Part shown: positions 1 through 9,063 of the stretch, piece by piece
Layout of the letters: the number at the start of each line of letters is the position of its first letter
Numbering within the stretch: the first letter of the stretch is position 1
From: a bacterium SCSIO 12741
Lineage (GTDB): Bacteria; Bacteroidota; Bacteroidia; Flavobacteriales_G; Salibacteraceae
Length of the DNA stretch: 64,000 nucleotides
NCBI GenBank assembly: GCA_024398055.1
Contig: CP073749.1
Coordinates: 4,278,594 to 4,342,593, forward strand
Direction of reading: 5' to 3'
Translations under genes and position numbers: made by a program
Notes under the pieces: generated by a model
What the model saw: only the letters and a program-made list of their open reading frames with translations
What the model was told of the DNA's origin: nothing
Database searches by the model: none

Positions 1-1443
1 GATAATCCATTTGCAATCACAACCATTGGCGTAGGAATCCGGTCCACTGCCATCGGTTATGGTTCCTGAAGGTTTGTTGAGATAAACTACCCCGTCACAA
101 TAAAGTGTTGCAGAATCAATGGTGATGGGCCGGTAGGAAAGAACAATGGGTTGCTTGAATTTTTGAGTGGTGGTGTACAAGGTGGCTTGATCTCCAGGTA
201 GGAAATGCTCCCTATTAGCTGTCTCTTGGGTTATGGTTACAACCGTGTCTCCCCCATGGATAACCAGCTCAGTTTTGCCTTTGGCCAAGCCTTCTTCTAC
301 CTTAAAGACGAAACCTTTGTAATGACCAGCGGGAACCAATTCATTGTCGAAGTTTTCGAACTTGGGACCGAAATACATCTTCCCTTCGGTTTGACGAGGA
401 TTAAAAAACTGAGCAGGATTTTCCGGATTGTTCAGGTATTCGACGCATCGTTGAAGTTGAGGCAACCCAGCTCCTAATTTACCCGCGTAGCGGGAGTTAT
501 TTGCATTTAAGGGAATGGACGTAGCTTTAAGGGCATCCACTAATTCCTCTTTTGTTTTATCCGGATATGAGCTTTTCAAAACAGCCAGACATCCGGCCAT
601 CAAAGCTGTGGAAGCCGAAGTGCCATCACCGTAGAAATAAGCGTTTTTTTCCAAAGGATGTCCCGCTCTAACTTTGATTCCAGGTGTACTCCAATCCACT
701 CCCTCACCTACATTAGCAAAAGGAATTCGGATCCATTGGGTATCAATAGCCGAAACCGCCAATACATCAGAATGAGCGGCAGGATACAAAACATCGTGAA
801 AAAAGCGCCCGGTTGAACCGATAATGATAACCCCAGCCTTGGCCGCCTCTTCCAGCAATTGTTTTTGCTCCTGATTGAGGTCTCCTCCACTCCAGGCGCA
901 GCAAATGATATCGACTTTTTGATTCAGCGCATAACGAATGCCTTTGTAGCCTTCCTTCACATAGGTCTTGCTTTCATAATCTGAAACCGCCTTTACGGGA
1001 AGAATTTCAAGATGCTTAGTCGCCTGATCTCCGTATACTCTTTGAGCTACGGTTGTGATTATTGACGCTACCATCGTTCCATGGTAAAAGTCGCGTTCAC
1101 GGCCTATGGGAAAACCTACATCGTTATCGTTATCAGATACATCCCACCCGCAAAAATCGTCCTTATAACCATTTAGGTCATCATCCAATTCGTTGCCAGG
1201 AATATCCTTTGAATTGGTGACAATAAAGCCTTTTAGTAAATCGTGTGTGAGGAGAAAACCATCATCTACAACGGCTACCCTAATCTTTCGGTAGGGCTGT
1301 TGAGAAGAATCGATGGAAGGTAGTTGGAGGGCGTCATAAGCCCAAAAGGAGAAGTTTTCTTTTCGCTCTTCCTGAGCCTGAGTCTGAAAAGTCAGACTCA
1401 GGACTACAAGAAGTGCAATATGTTCGATCCACTTTGTGCTCAT
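1..1443 (-). CDS. Secreted subtilisin-like serine protease (S8) with C-terminal CUB-like domain, partial
   Basis: The reading frame is open from the ATG at 1443 to the window edge, so the C-terminus is missing. A signal peptide (residues 1-24, ending AQ) precedes an S8 peptidase domain. The catalytic Asp is at about residue 60 (VVDDG), His at 121 (HGTMVA) and Ser at 276 (GDGTSAS). Where most subtilases have the oxyanion-hole Asn (AAGN), this protein reads IGST, with Thr near residue 211. The last 30 or so visible residues (SGTITDGSG, then CDCKWII) look like the start of a CUB domain. It is probably exported to the surface or medium, and a sorting domain may lie beyond the edge. The gene follows the tail-collar gene on the same strand after a 50 bp gap. 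Confidence 0.85.
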   Translation of the reverse strand, partial: MSTKWIEHIALLVVLSLTFQTQAQEERKENFSFWAYDALQLPSIDSSQQPYRKIRVAVVDDGFLLTHDLLKGFIVTNSKDIPGNELDDDLNGYKDDFCGWDVSDNDNDVGFPIGRERDFYHGTMVASIITTVAQRVYGDQATKHLEILPVKAVSDYESKTYVKEGYKGIRYALNQKVDIICCAWSGGDLNQEQKQLLEEAAKAGVIIIGSTGRFFHDVLYPAAHSDVLAVSAIDTQWIRIPFANVGEGVDWSTPGIKVRAGHPLEKNAYFYGDGTSASTALMAGCLAVLKSSYPDKTKEELVDALKATSIPLNANNSRYAGKLGAGLPQLQRCVEYLNNPENPAQFFNPRQTEGKMYFGPKFENFDNELVPAGHYKGFVFKVEEGLAKGKTELVIHGGDTVVTITQETANREHFLPGDQATLYTTTQKFKQPIVLSYRPITIDSATLYCDGVVYLNKPSGTITDGSGPDSYANGCDCKWII

Positions 1444-1493
1444 GGAGCACGAAAGTAGTATTTCGTTAGGCAATGCCCTCAATGATTATCCGC

Positions 1494-3707
1494 TTATTGA
1501 ACAATAATTGAGTGGTTGTGAGCAGGTAGATTGGAAATGGAAAGAACCGTAGATTCATTACCACTTCTAGAACCCAAGGTACGGTTAGTTAATCCAGAAC
1601 CTTGACCTTCGTGAATCGGAGTACGACCTCTCAAATCAGGAATACCGAAAGTAGTAATACCATTACCACCGTAAATCGTTCCAACCAAAGAATAAGCTGC
1701 TGGGTAAGAATTGATGGACAACAATTGACCGTCACAGAAAGTCCAGTCTTTTGGAGCAAAGTTTCCAGCGAAGATCATTAACTCAGCGATAAATGGATTC
1801 TGGCTATTACGGCTTGGGTAAATACCGTTCAATGCAAAGCAGTAGTTCAAGGTAAGGAATGGCTGCATGTTGCTAAAGGCCGTTGCACTACCCGTATTTC
1901 CTGTAATAATGTTCTTAGCAACCCAGTTAGTTCCATCAAAGCTCAAAAGGTTTCCGTTAACCGGAGTATTAGCAGGGGTAATACCTCCTCCACCAGAAGG
2001 AAGAGTAACTGTACCACCACCATTACTTAAGGTCAAATCTGAACCACTCAAGGAAATCGTCTGAATCTCATTCGTAGCCGATGCATCAGGTACGGTAACT
2101 GAACCTCCACTGTTAGACAAGGTGATCGTTCCAGCACTAATAGACAATACCTGAATCTCATTGGTAGAGGATGCATCCGGAAGAGTTACCGTTCCACCAC
2201 TGCTACTCAAAGAAATGTCAGCTCCGGATAGAGATAACGTTTGAATCTCGTTCGTTGCTGAGGAGTCATTCAACTTAATAGTGGTAGTTGACTGGCTTAA
2301 TCCAATCGTACCACCACCTGATGACAAGGTTACATTTTGAATCTCATTCGTGGAAGATGCATCTGGAAGTGTAACGGTTCCACCGCTGTTGCTCAAAGAA
2401 ACGTCCGCACCGGAAAGAGAAAGAGTCTGAATCTCATTGGTAGAGGATGCATCTGGGAGAGTAACTGTACCTCCACTGTTGCTCAAAGAAATGTCAGCTC
2501 CTGAAAGAGATAGTGTCTGAATCTCGTTGGTAGCAGAGGAGTCATTCAACTTAATCGTTGTAGTTGACTGGCTCAATCCAATCGTACCGCCACCCGTTGA
2601 CAAGGTTACGTTTTGAATCTCATTCGTGGAGGATGCATCTGGAAGTGTAACGGTACCACCGCTATTGCTCAAAGAAACATCGGCACCGGAAAGAGATAGC
2701 GTTTGAATCTCGTTCGTAGATGATGCGTCTGGAAGCGTAACTGTTCCACCGCTATTGCTCAAGGTAACATCTGCACCGGAAAGAGATAGCGTTTGAATCT
2801 CATTGGTAGAGGATGCATCTGGGAGTGTAATGGTTCCACCGCTGTTGCTCAGACTTACATCTGCACCACTTAAAGAGATGGTTTGAATCTCATTCGTTGC
2901 CGAAGAGTCATTCAACTTAATCGTTGTAGTTGACTGACTCAACCCAATAGTTCCACCTCCCGTTGACAAGGTTACGTTCTGAATCTCATTGGTAGAAGAC
3001 GCATCTGGAAGTGTGATGGTACCACCACCATTACTCAGACTTACATCTGCCCCACTCAACGAAACAGTTTGGATCTCGTTGGTTGCTGAGGAGTCATTCA
3101 ATTTAATCGTAGTTGTAGATTGACTCAAACCAACTGTACCACCGCCAGCGGACAGGGTCAAGTCTTGAATTTCATTGGAAGACGATGCGTCAGGAAGGGT
3201 GATCATTCCACCACCACCACTTAGGAACACATTGGCTCCTACAATGGAAAGTCCTTGAAGCTCGTTCGTAGGATCGTGATCCGCATCATTCACGGAGTCA
3301 TGGAATACACGATTGGCATACAAAGCATAGGGTACGCTCTCCAAACGACTGGTCCCCATATCAGAGAAACTGGAACCACCGTTTTCGTCAAATTCCACTT
3401 TGATCCAATAAAGACCGTTCTTCCAGTAAATAGTAGAGAAGTTTCCACTTACTACCAATCCTTGACCAATACTCAACTTAACCATTCCGTAGGCATCGGA
3501 AGTAGTTTGATGACGCTCTTGATACACGTTCGTACCGGTGGCTGATCCTTGAATAATGGTAAACTGGAAAGAAACAAAGGTATTTGGTAATACAGCTCCA
3601 CTACCGTTTCGCACTACAGCTTTGTAGGCAAACATATCTGGGGCCTGTGCATTAACCCCAATTGAGGATAATAGCATTAAACATAAGGCAAGTAATACTC
3701 TTTTCAT
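1494..3707 (-). CDS. Secreted NEIQ-repeat protein with C-terminal phage tail-collar domain
   Basis: A 737-residue exported protein. A signal peptide (1-20) is followed by a conserved Bacteroidota N-terminal region (about 22-135; starts DMFAYKAVVRN, ends SVPYALYANRV). Next come about fourteen units of roughly 30 residues, each built around NEIQ and LSLSGADVSLSNSGGT. The last 100 residues are a tail-collar domain like those of microcystin-dependent proteins (WTFCDGQLL, PDLRGRTPIHEG, LPAHNHS). It has no T9SS sorting domain. The repeats probably form a beta-rich stalk with the collar at the tip. It starts 2 bp after the stop of the upstream T9SS gene, so the two are likely cotranscribed. The function of such chromosomal collar proteins is unknown; adhesion or a surface fibre is an inference. 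Confidence 0.85.
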   Translation of the reverse strand: MKRVLLALCLMLLSSIGVNAQAPDMFAYKAVVRNGSGAVLPNTFVSFQFTIIQGSATGTNVYQERHQTTSDAYGMVKLSIGQGLVVSGNFSTIYWKNGLYWIKVEFDENGGSSFSDMGTSRLESVPYALYANRVFHDSVNDADHDPTNELQGLSIVGANVFLSGGGGMITLPDASSSNEIQDLTLSAGGGTVGLSQSTTTIKLNDSSATNEIQTVSLSGADVSLSNGGGTITLPDASSTNEIQNVTLSTGGGTIGLSQSTTTIKLNDSSATNEIQTISLSGADVSLSNSGGTITLPDASSTNEIQTLSLSGADVTLSNSGGTVTLPDASSTNEIQTLSLSGADVSLSNSGGTVTLPDASSTNEIQNVTLSTGGGTIGLSQSTTTIKLNDSSATNEIQTLSLSGADISLSNSGGTVTLPDASSTNEIQTLSLSGADVSLSNSGGTVTLPDASSTNEIQNVTLSSGGGTIGLSQSTTTIKLNDSSATNEIQTLSLSGADISLSSSGGTVTLPDASSTNEIQVLSISAGTITLSNSGGSVTVPDASATNEIQTISLSGSDLTLSNGGGTVTLPSGGGGITPANTPVNGNLLSFDGTNWVAKNIITGNTGSATAFSNMQPFLTLNYCFALNGIYPSRNSQNPFIAELMIFAGNFAPKDWTFCDGQLLSINSYPAAYSLVGTIYGGNGITTFGIPDLRGRTPIHEGQGSGLTNRTLGSRSGNESTVLSISNLPAHNHSIIVQ
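1997..3260 (-). repeat. Tandem coding repeats (about 90 bp units) in the tail-collar gene
   Basis: Near-identical units encode NEIQ, SLSGAD and SNSGGT blocks, alternating with TIGLSQSTTTIKLNDSSA blocks. The similarity extends to the DNA, so unit number may vary by recombination and short-read assembly could collapse copies. Confidence 0.85.
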
Positions 3708-3709
3708 CG

Positions 3710-4201
3710 TTATAGGGTTTTATGGACTTTAAAAGTCTTCAGGGATTTGTTATTTGAATCTTTTAGGGTAATCAGATACATTCCTACTTCTAATTCAGAA
3801 ACATCTGTTGTGGCTTCCATGTTCTCAAGAACACGAGAGGTGATCAGCTGACCACTCAAATCGTACACATCCATATTCAGGCTTTCAGTGATGCCCGACC
3901 ATTGAATGTGAAGTTCATCTTTAACAGGGTTTGGATAAAAGAAAATGTTTACGGGCTCCGCTGTATGTTCTTCGGCCGAGACAATAGTCATTCTGTGTTG
4001 CAAAAATCCTGCTGTGATGTGGTGGCTTGCCGTATCAGGAGGAGTTGCATTAACCACTTCTCCGACCGTCCAGATCAAGGTATGGTTACCATCGGTACCA
4101 ACCTCCGCCTGGGTTCCTATGTGGTGTTGGTGCAAGCGTTGCTGCGCTAACAAGGGTACTGAAAAGCAGCATACCAAAACCACAAGAATCATTTTTTTCA
4201 T
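3710..4201 (-). CDS. Small secreted protein with T9SS type A sorting domain
   Basis: A 163-residue protein with a clear signal peptide (ends LLAQ). The short central region contains HTLIWTVGEVV, a pattern seen in other short Bacteroidota secreted proteins. From about residue 86 it is a type IX sorting domain (FFYPNPVKDELHIQW, DLSGQL, GMYLITL, ending KTFKVHKTL). It should be exported by Sec, carried across the outer membrane by T9SS and anchored or released there. It is the first gene of a two-gene unit, since its stop lies 2 bp before the tail-collar gene. The mature part has no recognisable enzymatic domain. Confidence 0.85.
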   Translation of the reverse strand: MKKMILVVLVCCFSVPLLAQQRLHQHHIGTQAEVGTDGNHTLIWTVGEVVNATPPDTASHHITAGFLQHRMTIVSAEEHTAEPVNIFFYPNPVKDELHIQWSGITESLNMDVYDLSGQLITSRVLENMEATTDVSELEVGMYLITLKDSNNKSLKTFKVHKTL

Positions 4202-4361
4202 GAGTGCTCGTTTTAGTTACAAAAAAGCGCCATTGCAGCGCAATAATAAATAGGGGTTTTCCACTAATTCCCGTTAATGTCCTAAACAAGATGTAGATTT
4301 CCTTGGAGAGAAAAGGTACAGATAGTCTAGGTATTCGTATTCCCGAATTTAATACAAAATA

Positions 4362-4416
4362 AAAAGCCCTACCCTATTAACGCACAATAAGTTTGGGTTA
4401 ACAAGGCAGAGCTTTT
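4362..4416 (-). terminator. Rho-independent terminator of the SnoaL-like gene
   Basis: In the minus-strand RNA, AAAAGCUCUGCC pairs with GGUAGGGCUUUU (two G-U pairs) and a U-rich tract follows. It lies about 30 bp beyond the stop of the gene ending at 4446. Confidence 0.65.
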
Positions 4417-4445
4417 ATTGGAATCTAAAGGTAACTTTTGGTTTC

Positions 4446-4820
4446 CTATTCAGGCGACATTCCTCTGGTATCGTAGTAAAAACGCTCTTCTATAATGAGA
4501 TCTCCTTCCCATTTTTGGCGGGCAATCTCCTCCATTTTAATGCGGTTTCCATCTTGAAAAGTGACATCCATCCAGCTTTCCACCATGGTTACCCCATTTT
4601 CCTCATCGGCGGTTATGTATTTGGCACCACCACCGTGCATTTCCTTAATGCTACTAAAGAAGTTTTTCTCAAACTCACGGTTAAACTCTTTTCCTTCTCG
4701 CACATCTCCAGTGCACTCGATCATTACTACATCGTCGTGGTAATATTTCTCGAAAGCCTCCAATGCCTGGCCCTGGCCAATCATGGTTTGCAAAGCGATA
4801 ACTCTTTCTCTGTAAGTCAT
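4446..4820 (-). CDS. SnoaL-like / NTF2-fold protein
   Basis: A 124-residue cytoplasmic protein with no signal peptide. Its length and pattern fit the SnoaL/NTF2 fold: an N-terminal helix with LEAFEKYYHDDVVMIE, then REGKEFNREFEKNFF, and a beta sheet rich in acidic and aromatic residues (TMVESWMDVTFQDGNRIKMEEIARQKW). Members are small cone-shaped proteins that bind or isomerise small ligands. No substrate can be assigned. It stands alone between two terminators. The family is fairly certain, the role unknown. Confidence 0.75.
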   Translation of the reverse strand: MTYRERVIALQTMIGQGQALEAFEKYYHDDVVMIECTGDVREGKEFNREFEKNFFSSIKEMHGGGAKYITADEENGVTMVESWMDVTFQDGNRIKMEEIARQKWEGDLIIEERFYYDTRGMSPE

Positions 4821-5257
4821 TTTGAGTGGGTGTTTGGGTTAACTCTTTCAAAATTAACTGCCCACAATTAAGAAATTGTCGTCCGGAAGTTAATTGACTG
4901 CTTATTCCCTATTAACTAAAAAAAACCTCACTGAGAGCTGGGGGGAGCTTCAGTGAGGCTAAGGTCACTTTTGGCCTGGTCATTCATATTCCTATACCCC
5001 ACGGCCGTAAGATCCGTGGCGGCTGTTTGCTTTGGCCAAAGCGGGCAGCACGGTGGATTATTCACATCAATTTGGTCTTTAGGAAAGATTCCTTTTTGAC
5101 CATTCGTTAGGCTATGAGCGAATAACCCTTCCTGCCCATTCTCCGGAAGGCGAGGTAGGCCCGATGTTAAATCGGGTCGGGATAAGTGGTAACATTAAGA
5201 TCCGGAGAACGACCCATCTGGTCCGTTCCAGTAAGACTGGAACATTCATAGGCAATG
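4821..5257. other. Hairpin-rich intergenic region, possible non-coding RNA
   Basis: No convincing gene was found. The stretch holds many perfect inverted repeats: CCTCACTGA/TCAGTGAGG (4926-4958), CCACGG/CCGTGG (4999-5019), the palindrome GCTTTGGCCAAAGC (5029-5042), TTCTCCGGA/TCCGGAGAA (5139-5209) enclosing CCCGAT/ATCGGG, and GTTCCAGT/ACTGGAAC (5225-5243). On the minus strand an open frame of about 90 codons without an obvious start ends near 4924. A structured RNA and a decayed gene are both possible. Confidence 0.4.
4918..4958 (-). terminator. Strong terminator-like hairpin
   Basis: CCTCACTGA pairs with TCAGTGAGG, the stem extends with AGCT, and a run of eight A on the plus strand gives a U tract on the minus-strand RNA. 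It would end a minus-strand transcript crossing the hairpin-rich gap. Confidence 0.6.
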
Positions 5258-5461
5258 TCAAAGAGGTTGGTTGATACATACTTGAGACGTCTGGATGGTT
5301 AAAGACTGAGTAGCATTCCTCAGCCGGAGATTGATGTGATTTTTAAGCGTATAAAACATAACGATAAGACCAATCTCCAGTTGAGGAACATTACTGTGAG
5401 CCAGTTGGTTACTTTGGTTTAAGGCGGATTGCAAGTACTGTATGGTTTTGTTTGGTTTCAT
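5258..5461 (-). CDS. Possible small protein, 67 aa, unknown
   Basis: An ATG-initiated frame of 67 codons (begins MKPNKTIQYLQSALNQ) lies between the large T9SS gene and the hairpin-rich gap. It has no signal peptide, a short hydrophobic patch (IGLIVMFYTL), no known domain and no ribosome binding site. The strong terminator-like hairpin at 4918-4958 suggests that a minus-strand transcript crosses this region, which is the main reason to keep it. It could equally be a chance frame. Confidence 0.25.
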   Translation of the reverse strand: MKPNKTIQYLQSALNQSNQLAHSNVPQLEIGLIVMFYTLKNHINLRLRNATQSLTIQTSQVCINQPL

Positions 5462-5650
5462 GCGATTTGCTGCATTTACTAACCCTCACGCCGGTTTTCC
5501 ATTTTCGTTGGCTGGCTTTTGATTAACGGTAGCTCAGAAAAATAATGGGAAGCCTTTTCTGATTAAACGGTTATCTACCCAACCCACCCAGGTTAGCAAG
5601 GCGTTTAGGTTCAATTGATCTCCATTCAACTCTCCCCCATTTTTCATCCA

Positions 5651-8197
5651 CTATTCCACCACAACGCGTTTAGACTCATTCAATCCCTGGCCTTGAATGG
5701 CCAAAACATATACGCCTGGAGATAGAGACGAGATATCCATGTGCATGAGCTGATCTGCACCATTGATTGAGTCATTTTCAATCACCAGCCGTCCACTCAT
5801 GTCCATCAGTCGAAGGTTGTACTTTCCTTCCTTCTTAATTTGGATGTTTAATTGCTGGTCGGCTGGATTAGGAAATACAAGTAATTCGCTCTCTTCAACA
5901 TGCAAAGGTTCTACTGAAGTATAACCCGAACAATTTGAATTGAACCATCCAAAAGACTGAGCTTGATGAGCCGATCTGATATCCCGGATGTGAGTACTTA
6001 GGTTCGCTATTTTATCCTGGGTTGACGTCAGGTTATCTACATAGGAGTAATACATCCAATCAAAGGCAATTCTATCACCGGCATTTAGGGTATAAGGCCC
6101 AATTCCTCCTACTCCTTGTCGATCCCCCTTAACGTGGGAGGAAGTATACTCGGTCCAATTGGGCAACCCGTTATATATTCCAGGCAGCATAAACCGAGTG
6201 GCAATAGTACCACCTGAATGTGGATGGCCATTTCCACCATGTACCACCTGAGCACCGTCTCTCCAAATGGCCCGGGCATAGTTGTACATCTCCAATGCAT
6301 TCTGAGGTGCGCCAGCTACATTTCTATATCCAACTCCATGACTCAGAAAACTATATAGGGTATCACTCAGGCAACTTACAGCCGCCAGAGGTGAATTAGA
6401 GCCAAATCCTTTCCTGCCATGACAACTCTCATCAAAATTATCCGCATTGTATCCGTAGAATGTAGCTTCAGAAGGCAGACTACCAATAAAGTCATCCTGG
6501 AAGCAGCCTATTCCGAAGTCAATAAAATTGCCGATACGCACTTGGTTATAGTCCCGAAGAGACCGATTTATCACTTCGTAATGGGCAAATAAGGTACTTC
6601 GAACCTTAGGGTTGGCATGATCTTCCATGAAATAGTACATCACGTGTATTTCAACTCCCATGTGTGCAATGCTATCTGATTGGGGAAACTCGTCATCATT
6701 GAATATGCAGTAAACAGCCTGGGTGCCTCGAATGTCTGGGTAATCGCCTTTTTCAGGTCGATATAGACCATCACCGTCCACATCCACAAAGGGAGCCAGA
6801 CACTCGGCTTGCCCTCTTGCAGGATCGCCATGAGCAGGCCATTGGTCAAGTTTATCGGGTACTTGGTAGCCAGGAAGAGAATACAAAATTTTGTGGGTAT
6901 CAATCATCCCCTTGGTCATGTGGTATACCCAGGCTCTTTTATGGGAATAATCACTGGATACAGGCCCTGCATGAAAGCTGGCGTCAGAACTATTGGGGTT
7001 AAATAGGTCTCCGCTTCCAAAAAATTGCCCTCCGGTATCAAATGCCCCAATGCTGATGTTTCCGCTGTAAAACAAATCGCTTTCGTACTTTTTGATTTGC
7101 GGTGGCGAGGCACTCCACCCATCAAAATCGATTTCGCCGTTATCATTGTCCAGAAATAACACTCCTTTAGGCCCTACCACAAATTCCATATCCGATGTGG
7201 ATAGGTGTTGGTTGGCAATTTCTGGTAATTGGTTGTAAGAAGTTATAAATACACCTGATTTATTGCACAAGTAGATATCGTATTTCCCTTCTGCAATGTC
7301 ATGGATGTATCGCTCCCCAAAACCACTGAATGAATTGGAGCTTGTAAGCTTTCCATCTTTGAGTTGATTCAGGTACCCTCCCATTTTGGAGTTAATATTT
7401 ACCGTTCCGCTTATGTAAAGTCCTCCACGTTGTGTATTGAGCATCTTATCAGGTCTCTTATCATTCATATTGAGATCGATAAGGTGATGACTCCAACTCC
7501 CCTTTTCATAGATGCTGATTTCATATTCAAAACCTTTTCTTGTTGGGCCAAATAGGATTTTACCTGATGTGGTTTCCTCCATTATTTGTAGCATTTGTGG
7601 AACGAATACCTGTTGGCTACCGTGATAAGCTGTGAGATCCGGTGATAGTACCAGTTGTTTTTTTACCCCTGTTTGATCGAGAGTAAGTAAGGTATCCACC
7701 TTCGTCCCTACCAAGGCCAAAATTCCATGTGGGCTCTTTCCTATTCGAACAGGATTTAGGATATTTCCGTTTTGTTGAAATGGGGTCAACTGATTGTTAT
7801 CCACGTAATAGAGATGGTTTTTATCTCTAAACCAAGGTTTTCCCAATGGATCGGTTATCACTTGATAGATGGTACTGGGAATTACGCCCTGGTAATTAAT
7901 AGCTTCAAATCTTTCTGAATTCAGGTTAAATTTCCGAATGGAGTCGTCGGCTGCAAACCACAAGTGGTTATGACCATCGTAAATCAGATCGGATGTGGGT
8001 TCATTCCCTTTAATTAAAAAGTTGAACACTTGACTTCCCTTTACCTTGACGAGTTTTGAACCCGCATATCCCCAAATAGTTCCATCTGGCAGGCAAACGA
8101 TTTCTTGAAGATTTTGATTAGATACCTGTTTCCATTCAGGCTGAGCGATTAGAGCGAGCTGTATTAGCATTAAGCCCAGTGTAGTGAGTACTTTCAT
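5651..8197 (-). CDS. Large secreted protein with propeller-like N-terminus and T9SS sorting domain
   Basis: About 848 residues from the ATG at 8197. That start is preferred over the in-frame codon 11 codons upstream because it begins a proper signal peptide (MKVLTTLGLMLIQLALIAQ). The N-terminal third has repeats of the two-component-propeller type (DGTIWGYAG, HLWFAADDSIRKF, PLGKPWFRD). The middle has a calcium-binding-like patch (VDVDGDGLYRPEKGDYPDI) and long unassigned stretches. The last 85 residues are a type A sorting domain (LLVFPNPADQQLNIQI, DMSGRL, GVYVLAI). It is probably surface-exposed or released. No enzymatic motif was recognised. It appears monocistronic. Confidence 0.8.
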   Translation of the reverse strand: MKVLTTLGLMLIQLALIAQPEWKQVSNQNLQEIVCLPDGTIWGYAGSKLVKVKGSQVFNFLIKGNEPTSDLIYDGHNHLWFAADDSIRKFNLNSERFEAINYQGVIPSTIYQVITDPLGKPWFRDKNHLYYVDNNQLTPFQQNGNILNPVRIGKSPHGILALVGTKVDTLLTLDQTGVKKQLVLSPDLTAYHGSQQVFVPQMLQIMEETTSGKILFGPTRKGFEYEISIYEKGSWSHHLIDLNMNDKRPDKMLNTQRGGLYISGTVNINSKMGGYLNQLKDGKLTSSNSFSGFGERYIHDIAEGKYDIYLCNKSGVFITSYNQLPEIANQHLSTSDMEFVVGPKGVLFLDNDNGEIDFDGWSASPPQIKKYESDLFYSGNISIGAFDTGGQFFGSGDLFNPNSSDASFHAGPVSSDYSHKRAWVYHMTKGMIDTHKILYSLPGYQVPDKLDQWPAHGDPARGQAECLAPFVDVDGDGLYRPEKGDYPDIRGTQAVYCIFNDDEFPQSDSIAHMGVEIHVMYYFMEDHANPKVRSTLFAHYEVINRSLRDYNQVRIGNFIDFGIGCFQDDFIGSLPSEATFYGYNADNFDESCHGRKGFGSNSPLAAVSCLSDTLYSFLSHGVGYRNVAGAPQNALEMYNYARAIWRDGAQVVHGGNGHPHSGGTIATRFMLPGIYNGLPNWTEYTSSHVKGDRQGVGGIGPYTLNAGDRIAFDWMYYSYVDNLTSTQDKIANLSTHIRDIRSAHQAQSFGWFNSNCSGYTSVEPLHVEESELLVFPNPADQQLNIQIKKEGKYNLRLMDMSGRLVIENDSINGADQLMHMDISSLSPGVYVLAIQGQGLNESKRVVVE

Positions 8198-8382
8198 GGT
8201 TTCTGTTTTGGTGACTTCCCAAAAGTTCAAGAAAATTCAAGCCAGGAAAAGGCACAATGTGTAAGGTGCTGCTCCACCGCTTATCCGGCTATCAAGGGTG
8301 ATTAAACGGTCGGTTACCGTTTATTTCCTGAGTGGACCTTTCGAAGGCTTAAAAGATGTAATGGGCGCTGATGAGCGTATTC

Positions 8383-9024
8383 TCAATTCATTTCGAACCT
8401 GCGTCGATAGTGGCGATTCATGAGAATAATGGCCACGGTTCCAATAACGGTTGGCAGCAGCCAGTTGATGACTACAATACCGGTTAAATCTTGGATGGCA
8501 CTAAAAGCGGTAGTGGCCGCAATAAAGGAAATAATCATTCTTCCGTAGTGCTCCAGGTACCAAAACATGGGATGCTTGGATTGTTTGGAGGTGTACTGTT
8601 CAAGTAGACTTCTGCGGATATCGACAGTGGATGAAAGGCTAAACAACAATCCAAAGACGAGAAATATGATGGCAAATCCGCCATTTCCCTTGCTGTAAAC
8701 AAGCCAGGCTGAAACTAATATGGCCAGCCCGCAAAGTAAACCGAGCAAAGACTGAATTTTATCGAACCAAGCTCGTGGAATGCCTTTGACCATGGCGTAG
8801 CGAACTGCGCTGATCACAAAGTAAAAACCAAAACACCCCAAAAAGGTGATGAGAATACTCCCCAAAATACCGCCGGTGACAATGAGAATCAACCATCCTA
8901 ACAAGTAGGCCCTTCCAACCAAGTGATGAACCTTTCCCCCTTTTTGAGCCGCAAACTGGGCTATTCCTGCTCCAAAAACGAGGTAACCAGCCAAGGCATG
9001 AATTTGTGCCAATCCAAATTCCAT
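8383..9024 (-). CDS. DUF2306-like integral membrane protein
   Basis: A 213-residue hydrophobic protein with about six to seven predicted membrane segments. The motif KVHHLVGRAYLLG after the first segment resembles the conserved His/Gly/Arg motif of DUF2306-type predicted membrane proteins. C-terminal HYGRMIISFIAATTAF and a basic tail (NRHYRRRFEMN) follow. The paired histidines could be heme or metal ligands, but that is inference. It lies 39 bp after dinB on the same strand and may be read through from it. No function is established. Confidence 0.6.
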   Translation of the reverse strand: MEFGLAQIHALAGYLVFGAGIAQFAAQKGGKVHHLVGRAYLLGWLILIVTGGILGSILITFLGCFGFYFVISAVRYAMVKGIPRAWFDKIQSLLGLLCGLAILVSAWLVYSKGNGGFAIIFLVFGLLFSLSSTVDIRRSLLEQYTSKQSKHPMFWYLEHYGRMIISFIAATTAFSAIQDLTGIVVINWLLPTVIGTVAIILMNRHYRRRFEMN

Positions 9025-9063
9025 GGTTTAAATATAGAACAAAGGACTGATCTATAAAGGTTT

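Noticed and set aside
205-477. Plus-strand frame of 90 codons over the subtilase gene
   Set aside because: It lies antisense to the continuous S8 protease frame that carries all catalytic motifs; it has no domain or start context.
2011-3260. Possible CRISPR array because of regular repeats
   Set aside because: The repeats are coding, in frame, about 90 bp with diverged copies and no unique spacers.
1494-3707. Prophage remnant suggested by the tail-collar domain
   Set aside because: No other phage gene, integrase or attachment site is near, and the protein has a signal peptide and a Bacteroidota-type N-terminal region.
3902-4253. Two plus-strand frames of 82 and 102 codons over the small T9SS gene
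   Set aside because: Antisense to a gene with a signal peptide and a sorting domain; both are shadows.
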